Below are positions 11,147 to 21,833 of a DNA stretch of 64,000 nucleotides, piece by piece (within the stretch, counting starts at the first letter, position 1; each line of letters opens with the position of its first letter). A program made the translations under genes and the position numbers. The notes under the pieces are model-generated. The model ran no database searches, was not told the origin of the DNA, and saw only the letters and a program-made list of their open reading frames with translations. The stretch is from Bufo bufo (taxonomy: Eukaryota > Chordata > Amphibia > Anura > Bufonidae), in NCBI RefSeq assembly GCF_905171765.1, contig NC_053392.1, forward strand, positions 410,260,366 to 410,324,365, written 5' to 3'.

Positions 11147-11651
11147 TGATGGGATATATGTGACTCCATTTTGTCTCATTTAGCCACGTGTATTACATTT
11201 GGTTAGTGCACTACAAAATACCCCTTCCCCCTATGGAATGTGAGACACTTCCTTAAACTGTTTCAGGAAATCCATACATGTTGAAAGTTTGAACAGCCTT
11301 CCTACCATAAAAGGCCATCTGGCTCAACTGTATGCTAGCCTATGTGTATATACCTGATTGGTCAAATGCTGTTACTATGAGTCAGCTATTATGTTAATGC
11401 AGAGCTTATGTGTGACCATACTATAGGTCAAATACTAATGCTAACATATGATTGGATGTAAAGGAAGCTCAACCCCCTCTATTAAAACTGTTTGCCAGCT
11501 GTGAATAAACCAGAATGGATTGGAAATAGACATGTGTTCATGTGGTCTATCTTCTTCATTCTCCCGGTACCGCTAAGGCTTAATTCAAGCTGATCACTGA
11601 AATCATGTGTCAGGGACACACCGTTAGGCAAGAGAGTAAATTTTCCTAACA
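11147..11651 (+). repeat. ERV 3' LTR
   Basis: Same 505 bp as the 5' LTR with one visible difference (cggtaccgctaagg here, cggtaccggtaagg there). Followed by the target duplication gtatc. Confidence 0.9.
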
Positions 11652-11656
11652 GTATC

Positions 11657-12163
11657 TATGAACTGTGCATGCTCTTTGTCATGCGCAGTTCACAGCTTGC
11701 AGAACAGATAAAGGGAGTTGGACACCATAATGCTGGAGACCAGCGTCCCCCTCACAGGAAAGAGCTATCTGCCATATATCAGTAGCCACAGGAACCACAG
11801 CGGACACCTCTGGCACCCAGTGCAGCAGCGTGAGGGTCGAGGAAAGGCTGATAGCGCTCTGAAGTCTGTGGTGGGCCGGGTCTCGTGCTCCTGTAGATGC
11901 AGGTTGCTGAAAGCGTACCTGCACTGCAGGCTTGTAGGGAAGAGAGCACACCTGCTTGTCAGTGATTGCTTGCCTCCTCTGTATACAACATGCTTGTGCC
12001 CTCACTACTGACTGTATAAATCATACTGCCTGTGTTTCACTACTGACTATGTACTCACATAGTTGCCAACTGTCCCGAATTTGACAGGACTGTAACTGAT
12101 TTTCAGAGACAATCCTGGTAAATTTGCAATGTACCAGGCTGAAGATGTGTGGGCTAACACAAA
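11657..12163. other. Unassigned sequence
   Basis: Contains a short inverted pair (aactgtgcatg and catgcgcagtt) near 11670 but no recognisable gene or element. Runs into the repeat starting 'cccatacctcccaacc'. Confidence 0.3.
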
Positions 12164-12550
12164 CCCATACCTCCCAACCTTTTGGACGATTAAAGAGGGA
12201 CACTATGGTTCATTCTGTGAAAGATCCATGTTTTGTATACATAGATCTATACATTTCAATAGTTTTCTGAAATGGTGCAAATATAATCTAAATATAGAAA
12301 TTTCTAAAATCCCAACTGCATTAAATAATGGAAAAATATACAAAATAACATAGTAGCATAGTTTATAAGGCTGAAAAAAAGACATCTGTCCATCCAGTTC
12401 AGTCTGTGATCCTGCAAGTTGATCCAGAGGAAGGCAAAAAAAACACCCTGTGAGGTAGAAGCCAGTTTTCCCCACTTAAGGGGAAAAAATTTCCGGCAAT
12501 CAGGCAATCATAATGGCTCCCTGGATCAACGACCCATCTCTAGTAGCTAT
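12164..12550. repeat. Frog-type interspersed repeats (first part)
   Basis: 'catacctcccaacc' and 'agagggacac' at 12167-12202, then 'ccagaggaaggcaaaaaa' and 'ccctggatcaacgac' at 12423-12535. I recognise these as phrases common in amphibian intergenic repeats but cannot assign a family name. The sequence resumes at 13988 after the hAT insertion. Confidence 0.5.
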
Positions 12551-13979
12551 TAGTGTTGATCGCGAATATTCTAATCGCTAATTTTTATCGCGAATATCGG
12601 CACTTTGAGAATTCGCTAAGATGTAGAATATAGTGCTATTTATTCGTAATCGCCCTCCCTTCTTGCTTGTGGGCCAATGAGAAGGCTGCAGTATCTTTGT
12701 CAGAGTTTAGCAACATCCCTAGCAACCAATAGGAAAGTTGCCTACCCCTTAAAGGGCTTCTGTCACCCCACAAAAGTCTTTTTTTTTTTTTTGGATAGTT
12801 ACATTCCTTATAGCGCGATATAGGAGAATATAATCTTGTCACTTACTTTCATGCGGCCGTTTCTTTAGAAAACGAAGTTTTATAATATGTAAATCCGGTC
12901 TCTACCAGCAAGTAGGGCGTCTACTTGCTGGTAGCCGCAGCAGAAAACCGCCCCCTCGCCGTGTTAATTGACAGGGCCAGCCGTAATCTCCTCCTCCGGC
13001 CCTGTCAGTATTTCAAAAATCGCGCCTCTGTTCATTCGGCGCAGGCGCTCTGAGATGAGGAGGCTCGTCTCCTCAGAACTCCCTCAGTGCGCCTGCGCCG
13101 ATGACGTCTTCTATTTCGGTGATGTCATCTCAGAGCTCATCTCAGAGCTCCTGCGCCGAATGAACAGAGGCGCGCGATTTTTGAAATACTGACAGGGCTG
13201 GCCGGAGGAGGAGATCATGGCTGGCCCTGTCAATCAACACGGCGAGGGGGCGGTTTTCTGCTGCGGCTACCAGCAAGTAGACGCCCTACTTGCTGGTAGA
13301 GACCGGATTTACATATTATAAAACTTCGTTTTCTAAAGAAACGGCCGCATGAAAGTAAGTGACAAGATTATATTCTCCTATATCGCGCTATAAGGAATGT
13401 AACTATCCAAAAAAAAAAATAATGACTTTTGTGGGGTGACAGAAGCCCTTTAACTATATAAGAAACTCCCCAGCAGCCATTTTCTTCAGTTCTTTGCAGT
13501 TCTGAGAGATAGAGCAGTGACATTGCTGTGCTCTGTGCTTTCATCTGGATCCCATTCATTATCCAATTACATTAGATAATTAGCTCATATACGGTATATA
13601 ATATATATAGTTAGTGGGAGATAGTCAGTGTAGGTTAGATAGTGATATAGTGTAGCTGATAGGTTCCAGTGCAGGGTGTTCAATAGTGTGATCGGAATTA
13701 CTGTTTCTCTGCTGTCCATACATACGTGCTACAGACACAGTGCTGTGATGTCACAACAATACTTAGTGCACCAATCAGTAATATCTACTCAGACCTGATA
13801 AAATGTGAAGTTGCATATATTGTGCAAAAAATATGCGCATTATCGGTGCCGATTTGCGCAATCGCGAAAATAATGACTGGAGATCCCGAATTTCAGAATT
13901 TGTGAATTTATTGTGAATATTATGTGAAAAATTCATGAAATATCACGAAAACTAATATTGCCTATGCCACGCATCACTA
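12551..13979. mobile_element. Non-autonomous hAT element, 1.4 kb
   Basis: The left end tagtgttgatcgcgaat and the right end cgcatcacta are inverted repeats, flanked by the perfect 8-bp duplication gtagctat at 12543-12550 and 13980-13987. Subterminal sequence is rich in tcgcgaata motifs on both sides. No transposase. It carries a nested TTAA element at 12753-13449; without it the hAT element is about 730 bp. Confidence 0.88.
12753..13449. mobile_element. piggyBac-type palindromic MITE, 697 bp
   Basis: Ends agggcttctgtcacccc and its complement, flanked by TTAA at 12749-12752 and 13450-13453, the piggyBac target signature. The arms (about 12753-13015 and 13190-13449) are nearly perfect inverted repeats, so the whole element can fold on itself. 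Non-coding. Confidence 0.88.
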
Positions 13980-13987
13980 GTAGCTAT

Positions 13988-14203
13988 AGCCTGTAATATT
14001 ACACTCGAGAAATACATCCAGGCCCAAAATGGGCTCAAATATACAGAGAGGAACCAGACAAACACTTTCTGGGTCAATATTGTAAATGTAATAATGTAAA
14101 TCTATATCTCAGATCAAAAAGAGGGACATTTAAGGAGCAAAGAGGGACAGAGGGACTTGGGTTTAAAAAGAGGGACACTTTTGAGGTCTGCAAACGCAGC
14201 CTA
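13988..14203. repeat. Frog-type interspersed repeats (resumed)
   Basis: Continues the repeat broken at 12550 ('agcctgtaatattacactcgag', 'catccaggccc'), then three 'aaagagggaca' motifs at 14108-14177. No gene. Confidence 0.45.
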
Positions 14204-14206
14204 TAA

Positions 14207-15225
14207 GGCCCCTTTCACACGAGCGAGTATTCCGCGCGGATGCGATGCGGGAGGTGAACGCATTGCACCCGCATTGAATACTGACCCATTCATTTCTATG
14301 GGGCTGTGCACACGAGCTGTGATTTTCACGCATCACATTTGCGTTGCGTGAAAATCGCAGCATGCTCCTCTTTGTGCGTTTTTCACGTAACGCAGGCCCC
14401 ATAGAAATGAATGGGGTTGCGTGAAAATCGCAAGCATCCGCAAGCAAGTGCGGATGCGGTGCGATTTTCACGCACAGTTGCTAGGAGACGATCAAGATGG
14501 AGACCCGAACCTTATTATTTTCCCTTATAACATGGTTATAAGGGAAAATAATAGCATTCTGAATACAGAATGCATAGTAAAACAGCGCTGGAGGGGTTAA
14601 AAAAAATAAAAATAATTTAACTCACCTTAATCCACTTGCACGCGATGCCCGGCATCTCCGTCTGACTCTTTTACTGTATAGGACCTGTGGAGAGCATTAA
14701 CTATAGTTTAAGGACCTGGGATGACGTCATTCTGGTCATCACATGGTACGTCACATGATCTTTTACCATGGTGAATCACCATGGTAAAAGATCATATGAC
14801 GTACCATGTGATGACCGGAGTGACGTCATCCCAGGTCCTTAAACTATAGTTAATGCTCTCCACAGGTCCTATACAGTAAAAGAGTCAGACGGAGATGTCG
14901 GGCATCGCGAGCAAGTGGATTAAGGTGAGTTAAATGATTTTTATTTTTTTTAACCCCTCCAGCCCTGTTTTACTTAGCATTCTGTATTCAGAATGCTATT
15001 ATTTTCCCTTATAACTATGTTATAAGGGAAAATAATACTATTTACAGAACACCGATCCCAAGCCCGAACTTCTGTGAAGAAGTTCGGGTTTGGGTACCAA
15101 ACACGCGCGATTTTTCTCACGCGAGTGCAAAACGCATTACAATGTTTTGCACTCGCGCGGAAAAATCGCGGGTGTTCCCGCAACGCACCCGCACATTTTT
15201 CCGCAACGCCCGTGTGAAAGAGGCC
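14207..15225. mobile_element. Harbinger-like MITE (GCGTGAAAATCGC subfamily), copy 1
   Basis: Termini ggcccctttcacac and gtgtgaaagaggcc with TAA at 14204-14206 and 15226-15228. The 1,019-bp interior is a set of inverted repeats: gcgtgaaaatcgc motifs, ccttataacatggttataagg hairpins at 14522 and 15006, and a central palindrome around accatggt at 14766. Copies at 36876-38285 and 50381-51366. Non-coding. Confidence 0.8.
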
Positions 15226-15344
15226 TAAGTGTTCTCAGATGGGGTTGGGGCATTCTTAGGGGTGAGGCCTACATGCCCCGATTTTTACCAACTTGAATCT
15301 TGGTAACTATGTGTACTTTATACTAAATGTGCTCTCAATATATA

Positions 15345-16275
15345 CAGTACAGACCAAAAGTTTGGACACACCTTCTCATTCAAAGAGTTTTCTTTATTTT
15401 TATGACTATGAAAATTGTAGATTCACACTGAAGGCATCAAAACTATGAATTAACACATGTGGAATTATATACATAACAAACAAGTGTGAAACAACTGAAA
15501 ATATGTCATATTCTAGGTTCTTCAAAGTAGCCACCTTTTGCTTTGATTACTGCTTTGCACACTCTTGGCATTCTCTTGATGAGCTTCAAGAGGTAGTCCC
15601 CTGAAATGGTTTTCACTTCACAGGTGTGCCCTGTCAGGTTTAATAAGTGGGATTTCTTGCCTTATAAATGGGGTTGGGACCATCAGTGGCATTGAGGAGA
15701 AGTCAGGTGGATACACAGCTGATAGTCCTACTGAATAGAATTTGTATTATGGCAAGAAAAAAGCAGCTAAGTAAAGAAAAACGAGTGGCCATCACTACTT
15801 TAAGAAATGAAGGTCAGTCAGTCAGCCGAAAAATTGGGAAAACTTTGAAAGTAAGGGCTATTTGACCATGAAGGAGAGTGATGGGGTGCTGCGCCAGATG
15901 ACCTGGCCTCGACAGTCACCGGACCTGAACCCAATCGAGATGGTTTGGGGTGAGCTGGACCGCAGAGTGAAGGCAAAAGGGCCAACAAGTGCTAAGCATC
16001 TCTGGGAACTCCTTCAAGACTGTTGGAAGACCATTTCAAGGGACTACCTCTTGAAGCTCATCAAGAAAATGCCAAGAGTGTGCAAAGCAGTAATCAAAGC
16101 AAAAGGTGGCTACTTTGAAGAACCTAGAATATGACATATTTTCAGTTGTTTCACACTTGTTTGTTATGTATATAATTCCACATGTGTTAATTCATAGTTT
16201 TGATGCCTTCATAGTCATGAAAATAAAGAAAACTCTTAGAATGAGAAGGTGTGTCCAAACTTTTGGTCTGTACTG
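15345..16275 (+). mobile_element. Tc1-like element, internally deleted
   Basis: Inverted termini cagtacagaccaaaag and cttttggtctgtactg flanked by TA (15343-15344, 16276-16277). At 931 bp it is about 600 bp shorter than a full Tc1 element. Start and end of a transposase gene remain but the middle, with the first two catalytic aspartates, is gone. Confidence 0.9.
15750..16134 (+). pseudogene. Tc1 transposase, N- and C-terminal remnants
   Basis: From 15750 the frame reads a Tc1 helix-turn-helix start (MARKKQLSKEKRVAI) up to about 15865. A different frame (15862-16134) then gives the transposase C-terminus with the third catalytic residue region SPDLNPIE at about residue 21. A deletion between them removed the central catalytic core. 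It cannot encode active transposase. Confidence 0.8.
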
Positions 16276-16284
16276 TATACTGTA

Positions 16285-17837
16285 CAGGAAGTGCAGAATT
16301 ATTAGGCAAATGAGTATTTTGACCACATCATCCTCTTTATGCATGTTGTCTTACTCCAAGCTGTATAGGCTCGAAAGCCTACTACCAATTAAGCATATTA
16401 GGTGATGTGCATCTCTGTAATGAGAAGGGGTGTGGTCTAATGACATCAACACCCTATATTAGGTGTGCATAATTATTAGGCAACTTCCTTTCCTTTGGCA
16501 AAATGGGTCAAAAGAAGGACTTGACAGGCTCAGAAAAGTCAAAAATAGTGAGATATCTTGCAGAGGGATGCAGCACTCTTAAAATTGCAAAGCTTCTGAA
16601 GCGTGATCATCGAACAATCAAGCGTTTCATTCAAAATAGTCAACAGGGTCGCAAGAAGCGTGTGGAAAAACCAAGGCGCAAAATAACTGCCCATGAACTG
16701 AGAAAAGTCAAGCGTGCAGCTGCCAAGATGCCACTTGCCACCAGTTTTGCCATATTTCAGAGCTGCAACATCACTGGAGTGCCCAAAAGCACAAGGTGTG
16801 CAATACTCAGAGACATGGCCAAGGTAAGAAAGGCTGAAAGACGACCACCACTGAACAAGACACACAAGCTGAAACGTCAAGACTGGGCCAAGAAATATCT
16901 CAAGACTGATTTTTCTAAGGTTTTATGGACTGATGAAATGAGAGTGAGTCTTGATGGGCCAGATGGATGGGCCCGTGGCTGGATTGGTAAAGGGCAGAGA
17001 GCTCCAGTCCGACTCAGACGCCAGCAAGGTGGAGGTGGAGTACTGGTTTGGGCTGGTATCATCAAAGATGAGCTTGTGGGGCCTTTTCGGGTTGAGGATG
17101 GAGTCAAGCTCAACTCCCAGTCCTACTGCCAGTTTCTGGAAGACACCTTCTTCAAGCAGTGGTACAGGAAGAAGTCTGCATCCTTCAAGAAAAACATGAT
17201 TTTCATGCGGGACAATGCTCCATCACACGCGTCCAAGTACTCCACAGCGTGGCTGGCAAGAAAGGGTATAAAATAAGAAAATCTAATGACATGGCCTCCT
17301 TGTTCACCTGATCTGAACCCCATTGAGAACCTGTGGTCCATCATCAAATGTGAGATTTACAAGGAGGGAAAACAGTACACCTCTCTGAACAGTGTCTGGG
17401 AGGCTGTGGTTGCTGCTGCACGCAATGTTGATGGTGAACAGATCAAAACACTGACAGAATCCATGGATGGCAGGCTTTTGAGTGTCCTTGCAAAGAAAGG
17501 TGGCTATATTGGTCACTGCTTTGTTTTTGTTTTGTTTTTGAATGTCAGAAATGTATATTTGTGAATGTTGAGATGTTATATTGGTTTCACTGGTAAAAAT
17601 AAATAATTGAAATGGGTATATATTTGTTTTTTGTTAAGTTGCCTAATAATTATGCACAGTAATAGTCACCTTCACACACAGATATCCCCCTAAAATAGCT
17701 AAAACTAAAAACTACTTCCAAAAATATTCAGCTTTGATATTAATGAGTTTTTTTGGGTTCATTGAGAACATAGTTGTTGTTCAATAATAAAATTAATCCT
17801 CAAAAATACAACTTGCCTAATAATTCTGCACTCCCTG
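16285..17837 (+). mobile_element. Tc1/mariner element, nearly complete
   Basis: Ends caggaagtgcagaattatt and aataattctgcactccctg, flanked by TA (16283-16284, 17838-17839). Length 1,553 bp fits a full element. It lies only 9 bp from the preceding Tc1-like element, inside the same 447-bp repeat unit. Confidence 0.9.
16503..17564 (+). pseudogene. Tc1/mariner transposase with one nonsense codon
   Basis: The protein would cut and join transposon ends in the nucleus. N-terminal paired helix-turn-helix domains (residues about 1-110) precede a DDE catalytic domain: first D in VLWTDEMRVS (about residue 144), second D in FMRDNAPSH (about 236), and E in SPDLNPIENLWS. A TAA at 17274-17276 falls between the second and third catalytic residues; the frame is otherwise continuous to 17564. 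Counting the stop as a codon, 37 residues separate the second D and the E, longer than the 34 of classical Tc1. Confidence 0.85.
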
Positions 17838-19086
17838 TATACTGAACATGTCCTCACTACTGACTGTTTAAAGTATACTACCTCACTATTGATTATATAC
17901 TACATACTTGTGACCTCACTACTGACTACATACTATATGCTTTGTGTCCTCACTACTGACTGTATACTGTATGTGTTCTAACTACTGACATATACTGTGT
18001 ATTGCATGTGTCCTCATTACTATAGTTCTACTATTTTCAGCATGTGTCCTCTCTACTGACAATATACTACATACTTGTGCCCTCACTACTGACTATATAC
18101 TGCATGTGTCCTCACTACTGACTGTATACTACTATATTGTCACGGACCCGCCTGTGACAGGGACTCGAAGATCGAGCAGACTGGCTGCACGTAAGGAGTG
18201 AGGCCTACATGCCCCGATTTTTACCAACTTGAATCTTGGTAACTATGTGTACTTTATACTGAATGTGCTTACAATATATATACTGTATACTGAACATGTC
18301 CTCACTACTGACTGCTTAAAGTATACTACCTCACTATTGATTATATACTACATACTTGTGACCTTACTACTGACTACATACTATATCTTTGTGTCCTCAC
18401 TACTGACTGTATACTGTATGTGTTCTAACTACTGACATATACTGTATATTGCATGTGTCCTCATTACTATAGTTCTACTATTTTCAGCATGTGTCCTCTC
18501 TACTGACAATATACTACATACTTGTGCCCTCACTACTGACTATATACTGCATGTGTCCTCACTACTGACTGTATACTACTATATTGTCACGGACCCGCCT
18601 GTGACAGGGACTCGAAGATCGAGCAGACTGGCTGCACGTAAGGAGTGAGGCCTACATGCCCCGATTTTTACCAACTTGAATCTTGGTAACTATGTGTACT
18701 TTATACTGAATGTGCTTACAATATATATACTGTATACTGAACATGTCCTCACTACTGACTGCTTAAAGTATACTACCTCACTATTGATTATATACTACAT
18801 ACTTGTGACCTTACTACTGACTACATACTATATCTTTGTGTCCTCACTACTGACTGTATACTGTATGTGTTCTAACTACTGACATATACTGTATATTGCA
18901 TGTGTCCTCATTACTATAGTTCTACTATTTTCAGCATGTGTCCTCACTACTGACTATATACTACATACTTGTGCCCTCCATACTGACTATATACTGCATG
19001 TGTCCTCACTACTGACTGTATACTACTATATTGTCACGGTCCCGCCTGTGACAGGGACTCGAAGATCGAGCAGACTGGCTGCACGT

Positions 19087-19313
19087 GATTGACAGCCTCT
19101 TTGGTTTCACCTTTCTGTGTTGTTGCTGGGAATGACCACAACTCTTGTCTCAGGTGTAGCTTAAGTGGTCATACCTTCTCCTCTATTTAGTATGGCCTCA
19201 CCCATTATGCTATGCAGTTGATATCTCCTTTTTTTTATACAAAGTTGGCATTTGACCAAGATATTTGACCAAAAAATAAAAATACAATTTCCGCTAACTT
19301 GGGCCAAAAAAAT
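19087..19313. other. Unassigned spacer
   Basis: No gene or element end recognised between the 447-bp array and the next tandem repeat. Confidence 0.3.
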
Positions 19314-20010
19314 GTCTGAATGGAGCCTTACAGGGGGGTGATCAATGACAGGGGGGTGATCAATGACATGGGGGTGATCAGGGAGTCTATATGGGGTGAT
19401 CACCCCCCTGTCATTGATCACCCTCCTGTAAGGCTCCATTCAGACGTCCGTATGTGTTTTGCGGATCCGATCCATGTATCCGTGGATCCGTAAAAAACAT
19501 ACGGACATCTGAATGCAGCCTTACAGGGGGGTGATCAATGACAGGGGGGTGATCAATGACAGGGGGGTGATCAATGACAGGGGGGTGATCAGGGAGTTTA
19601 TATGGGGTGATCACCCCCCTGTCATTGATCACCCCCCTGTAAGGCTCCATTCAGACGTCCGTATGTGTTTTGCGGATCCGATCCATGTATCCGTGGATCC
19701 GTAAAAAAAACATATGGACATCTGAATGCAGCCTTACAGGGGGGTGATCAATGACAGGGGGGTGATCAGGGAGTCTATATGGGGTGATCACCCCCCTGTC
19801 ATTGATCACCCCCCTATAAGGCTCCATTCAGACGTCCGTATGTGTTTTGCGGATCCAATCCATGTATCAGTGGATCCGTAAAAATCATACGGACATCTGA
19901 ATGGAGCCTTACAGGGGGGTGATCAATGACAGGGGGGTGATCAATGACAGGGGGTGATCAGGGAGTCTATATGGGGTGATCAGGGGTGATCAGGGGTTAA
20001 TAAGGGGTTA
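19314..20010. repeat. Complex tandem repeat with ggggtgatcaatgacag minisatellite
   Basis: Three to four units of about 180-210 bp. Each has a run of 'ggggtgatcaatgacagg' (18-bp steps), an inverted copy of the same, then ccattcagacgtccgtatg and gtggatccg motifs, and ends tgaatg(g/c)agcctta. The pieces between taaggctccattcagacg and its complement resemble Harbinger-like MITEs with TTA/TAA, which were apparently amplified together with the minisatellite. Confidence 0.7.
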
Positions 20011-20381
20011 ATAAGTGACAGGGGGGGTGTAGTGTAGTGTGGTGCTTGGTGCTACTTATTACTGAGCTACCTGTGCCCTCTGGTGGTCGATCCAAACAAA
20101 AGGGACCACCAGAGGACCAGGTAGCAGGTATATTAGACGCTGTTATCAAAACAGCGTCTAATATACCTGTTAGGGGTTAAAAAAATCACATCTTTAGCCT
20201 GCCAGCGAACGATCGCCGCTGGCAGGCTGGAGATCCACTCGTTTACCTTCCGATCCTGTGAACGCGCGCGCCTGTGTGCGCGCGTTCACAGGAAATCTCG
20301 CGTGATGACACATAGATGCGTGACTCTGCGCAGGGCTGCCGCCTCCGGAACGCGATCCTGCGTTAGGCGGTCCGGAGGCGG
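20011..20381. mobile_element. Possible piggyBac-like non-autonomous element end
   Basis: Ends tccggaggcgg before TTAA at 20382-20385. The region holds a strong hairpin (tattagacgctgtt and aacagcgtctaata, 20129-20164) and a second one at 20196-20231. The left end was not found, so only the right edge is supported. Confidence 0.4.
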
Positions 20382-20385
20382 TTAA

Positions 20386-20651
20386 AGAGGACCTTTCACT
20401 ACAATAAAAAATCTAAACTAAGCATACAGACATGGAGAGCGGCGCCCAGAGATCTCCCTGCACTTACTATTATCCCTGGGCGCCGCTCCGTTCTCCCGGT
20501 ATAGGCTCCGGTATCTTCAGATTTTCGGCTCAACTGGGAGGAGCCTGCCGGCGTCTCCTTCTCCCAGGCTGGAGTGCTGGCTATTCGCAGCGCTCAGCTC
20601 ATAGCCTAAGAGAAAAAAAAACCTCTCAGGCTATGAACTGAGCGCTGCGAT
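20386..20651. mobile_element. TTAA MITE (agaggacctttcac family), left half
   Basis: After TTAA (20382-20385) the sequence agaggacctttcact matches the left end of the complete copy at 37167-37631, through the ctctcaggctatga hairpin. It stops at about 20651, where Penelope-like sequence begins. The right arm is lost. Confidence 0.7.
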
Positions 20652-20657
20652 CTCCCT

Positions 20658-20843
20658 CTCCTTGAAAAAGATTCCAATATAGTCATTAAAACACTGGACA
20701 AAGGGGGAAATATGGTAGTTATGGAAATGGCAAAGAATAGGGAAATGTGTGAAACCCTCTTAAATGACTAGGACACATATGAAATTTTGACCAGGGACCC
20801 TACGGAATTATATAAGAAAGAAGTAAAAACCATTTTAGATTAG
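20658..20843 (+). pseudogene. Penelope-like element RT fragment
   Basis: In one frame the sequence gives IKTLDKGGNMVVMEMA followed by TYEILTRDPTELYKKEV. This matches the conserved start of Penelope-like reverse transcriptases (pattern KADKGG..VV.D, then TY..L..DPT). An in-frame TAG at 20769-20771 and a terminal TAG at 20841-20843 show decay. Only about 60 codons remain. Family recognition is from memory of the motif. Confidence 0.6.
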
Positions 20844-21052
20844 GTCAAGCTGCTGGTGGCCACTGCGCATGCGCGGACCGCGTAACTTCCGGCACATCAC
20901 TTCCGGTGAGGTCACAAACCCGGAAGTACCATGATTAGGCGCGGGATTTTAAAAAATCAGACAGGAGGAGGCTGAGGCGCGCTACAAATGCGGCAGCAGG
21001 AGGGGAAAGCCAGCCTACAAGCAAAGAATCTGAACAGAAAAGGTCAGAACTA
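20844..21052. other. GC-rich sequence with cttccgg motifs
   Basis: Holds 'gcgcatgcgcgg' and three 'cttccgg/ccggaag' motifs, similar in flavour to the first 130 bp of the window. Could be the promoter part of the Penelope-like element; no gene is seen. Confidence 0.3.
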
Positions 21053-21229
21053 GAGTTGAGCGGACACCTGGATGTTCGGGTTCGACTGAACTTCAGAAAT
21101 AAGTTCGAGTTCGGGACCCGAACTTGACCCCGAACCCAACTTTCGATGTCCTTTTATGCGCCTACCATGGTGATCATGGGTGGCGGGGAATCAGGGTTCC
21201 AGGCCAGAGAGGGAGCGTGAGAAAAAGGA
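21053..21229. mobile_element. hAT end fragment, hAT-2 family
   Basis: Starts tagagttgagcggacacc and gttcgggttcga, closely matching the inverted right end of the full hAT-2 element (40344-49039). No second end or duplication is visible, so it is a fragment. Confidence 0.6.
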
Positions 21230-21833
21230 CATTCAGCATTAGCAATGAACATTGATTGGACAGACAAACAAATTCTCATTCTCCCTGCTCCAAAAAAAGG
21301 CATGGCATCTCATGGGAGGTGGGGTAGTGCAGACGCTAAAATGATCTGCACTTGCATTAAAATGGCCAAAAAGCAAGAATCAGAAATGTATTAGCACCTC
21401 TGTTGGCCCCTTCCTCTCCCTATATTAAGACAGCCGGTAGAGAAGGTTAATCTCTTAGTTCATATTGCCAAACCATCAGAAACTGATAAGAAGGCTTGTG
21501 TCTTCTGGGCTTGCTAATATATGCTGGACAGTATTCCAATCTGCATAGTTTTTCCCTCAAATTTATTTTTTGCCATAAACTGGCACCATAATTTGCCGCG
21601 AACAAAAACGCACCCTTACCTTGTTGATTTGCATGGATCAACACCTGATTGAAAAATGAAGCATCATGGCTGCTGCTAGGTAGGAAAACAACAAGTGCCC
21701 ATTGTGATGTCCTCATCCATGGAAGCTGAGGGGTTCCATTGTGACACGCTCAGTGTTCCGTATATTGAAATTTTCACGAAGGCAGCAATATTGATTTTCT
21801 GGAGGCTACCTTTTTGATTTGAAGTTAAACAAC
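21230..21833. repeat. Tandem repeat R, unit 1 (5'-truncated)
   Basis: Matches unit 2 from its position of about 176 onward. The unit ends at the Gypsy-1 insertion point gttaaacaac. Its sequence has no convincing gene; a minus-strand frame shared by the units is discussed under rejected items. Confidence 0.8.

Larger units (their letters stand above)
4617..11651 (+). mobile_element. Endogenous gamma-type retrovirus, gutted
   Basis: A 7.0-kb provirus bounded by 505-bp LTRs and a perfect 5-bp duplication gtatc (4612-4616, 11652-11656). After the 5' LTR comes a primer-binding-like site. There is no recognisable gag. Fragments of protease, RT, RNase H and the integrase tail follow, then an envelope gene in two broken parts and a polypurine tract. 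The envelope has the CX6CC arrangement of gamma-type transmembrane subunits. The two LTRs differ at one position that I can see (5042/11572 region), which implies a recent insertion or sequence homogenisation, while the coding region is heavily decayed. It could not replicate on its own; a short description only is given. Confidence 0.85.
15262..19086. repeat. 447-bp tandem repeat, three units
   Basis: Units start with gtgaggcctacatgcc at 15262, 18198 and 18645. The first is split by two Tc1/mariner insertions; without them it has the same length as the others. Each unit contains many short 'cctcactactgactgtatact' sub-repeats and a conserved gtcacggacccgcctgtgac hairpin. The last two units are almost identical, so their duplication is recent. 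Confidence 0.85.
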
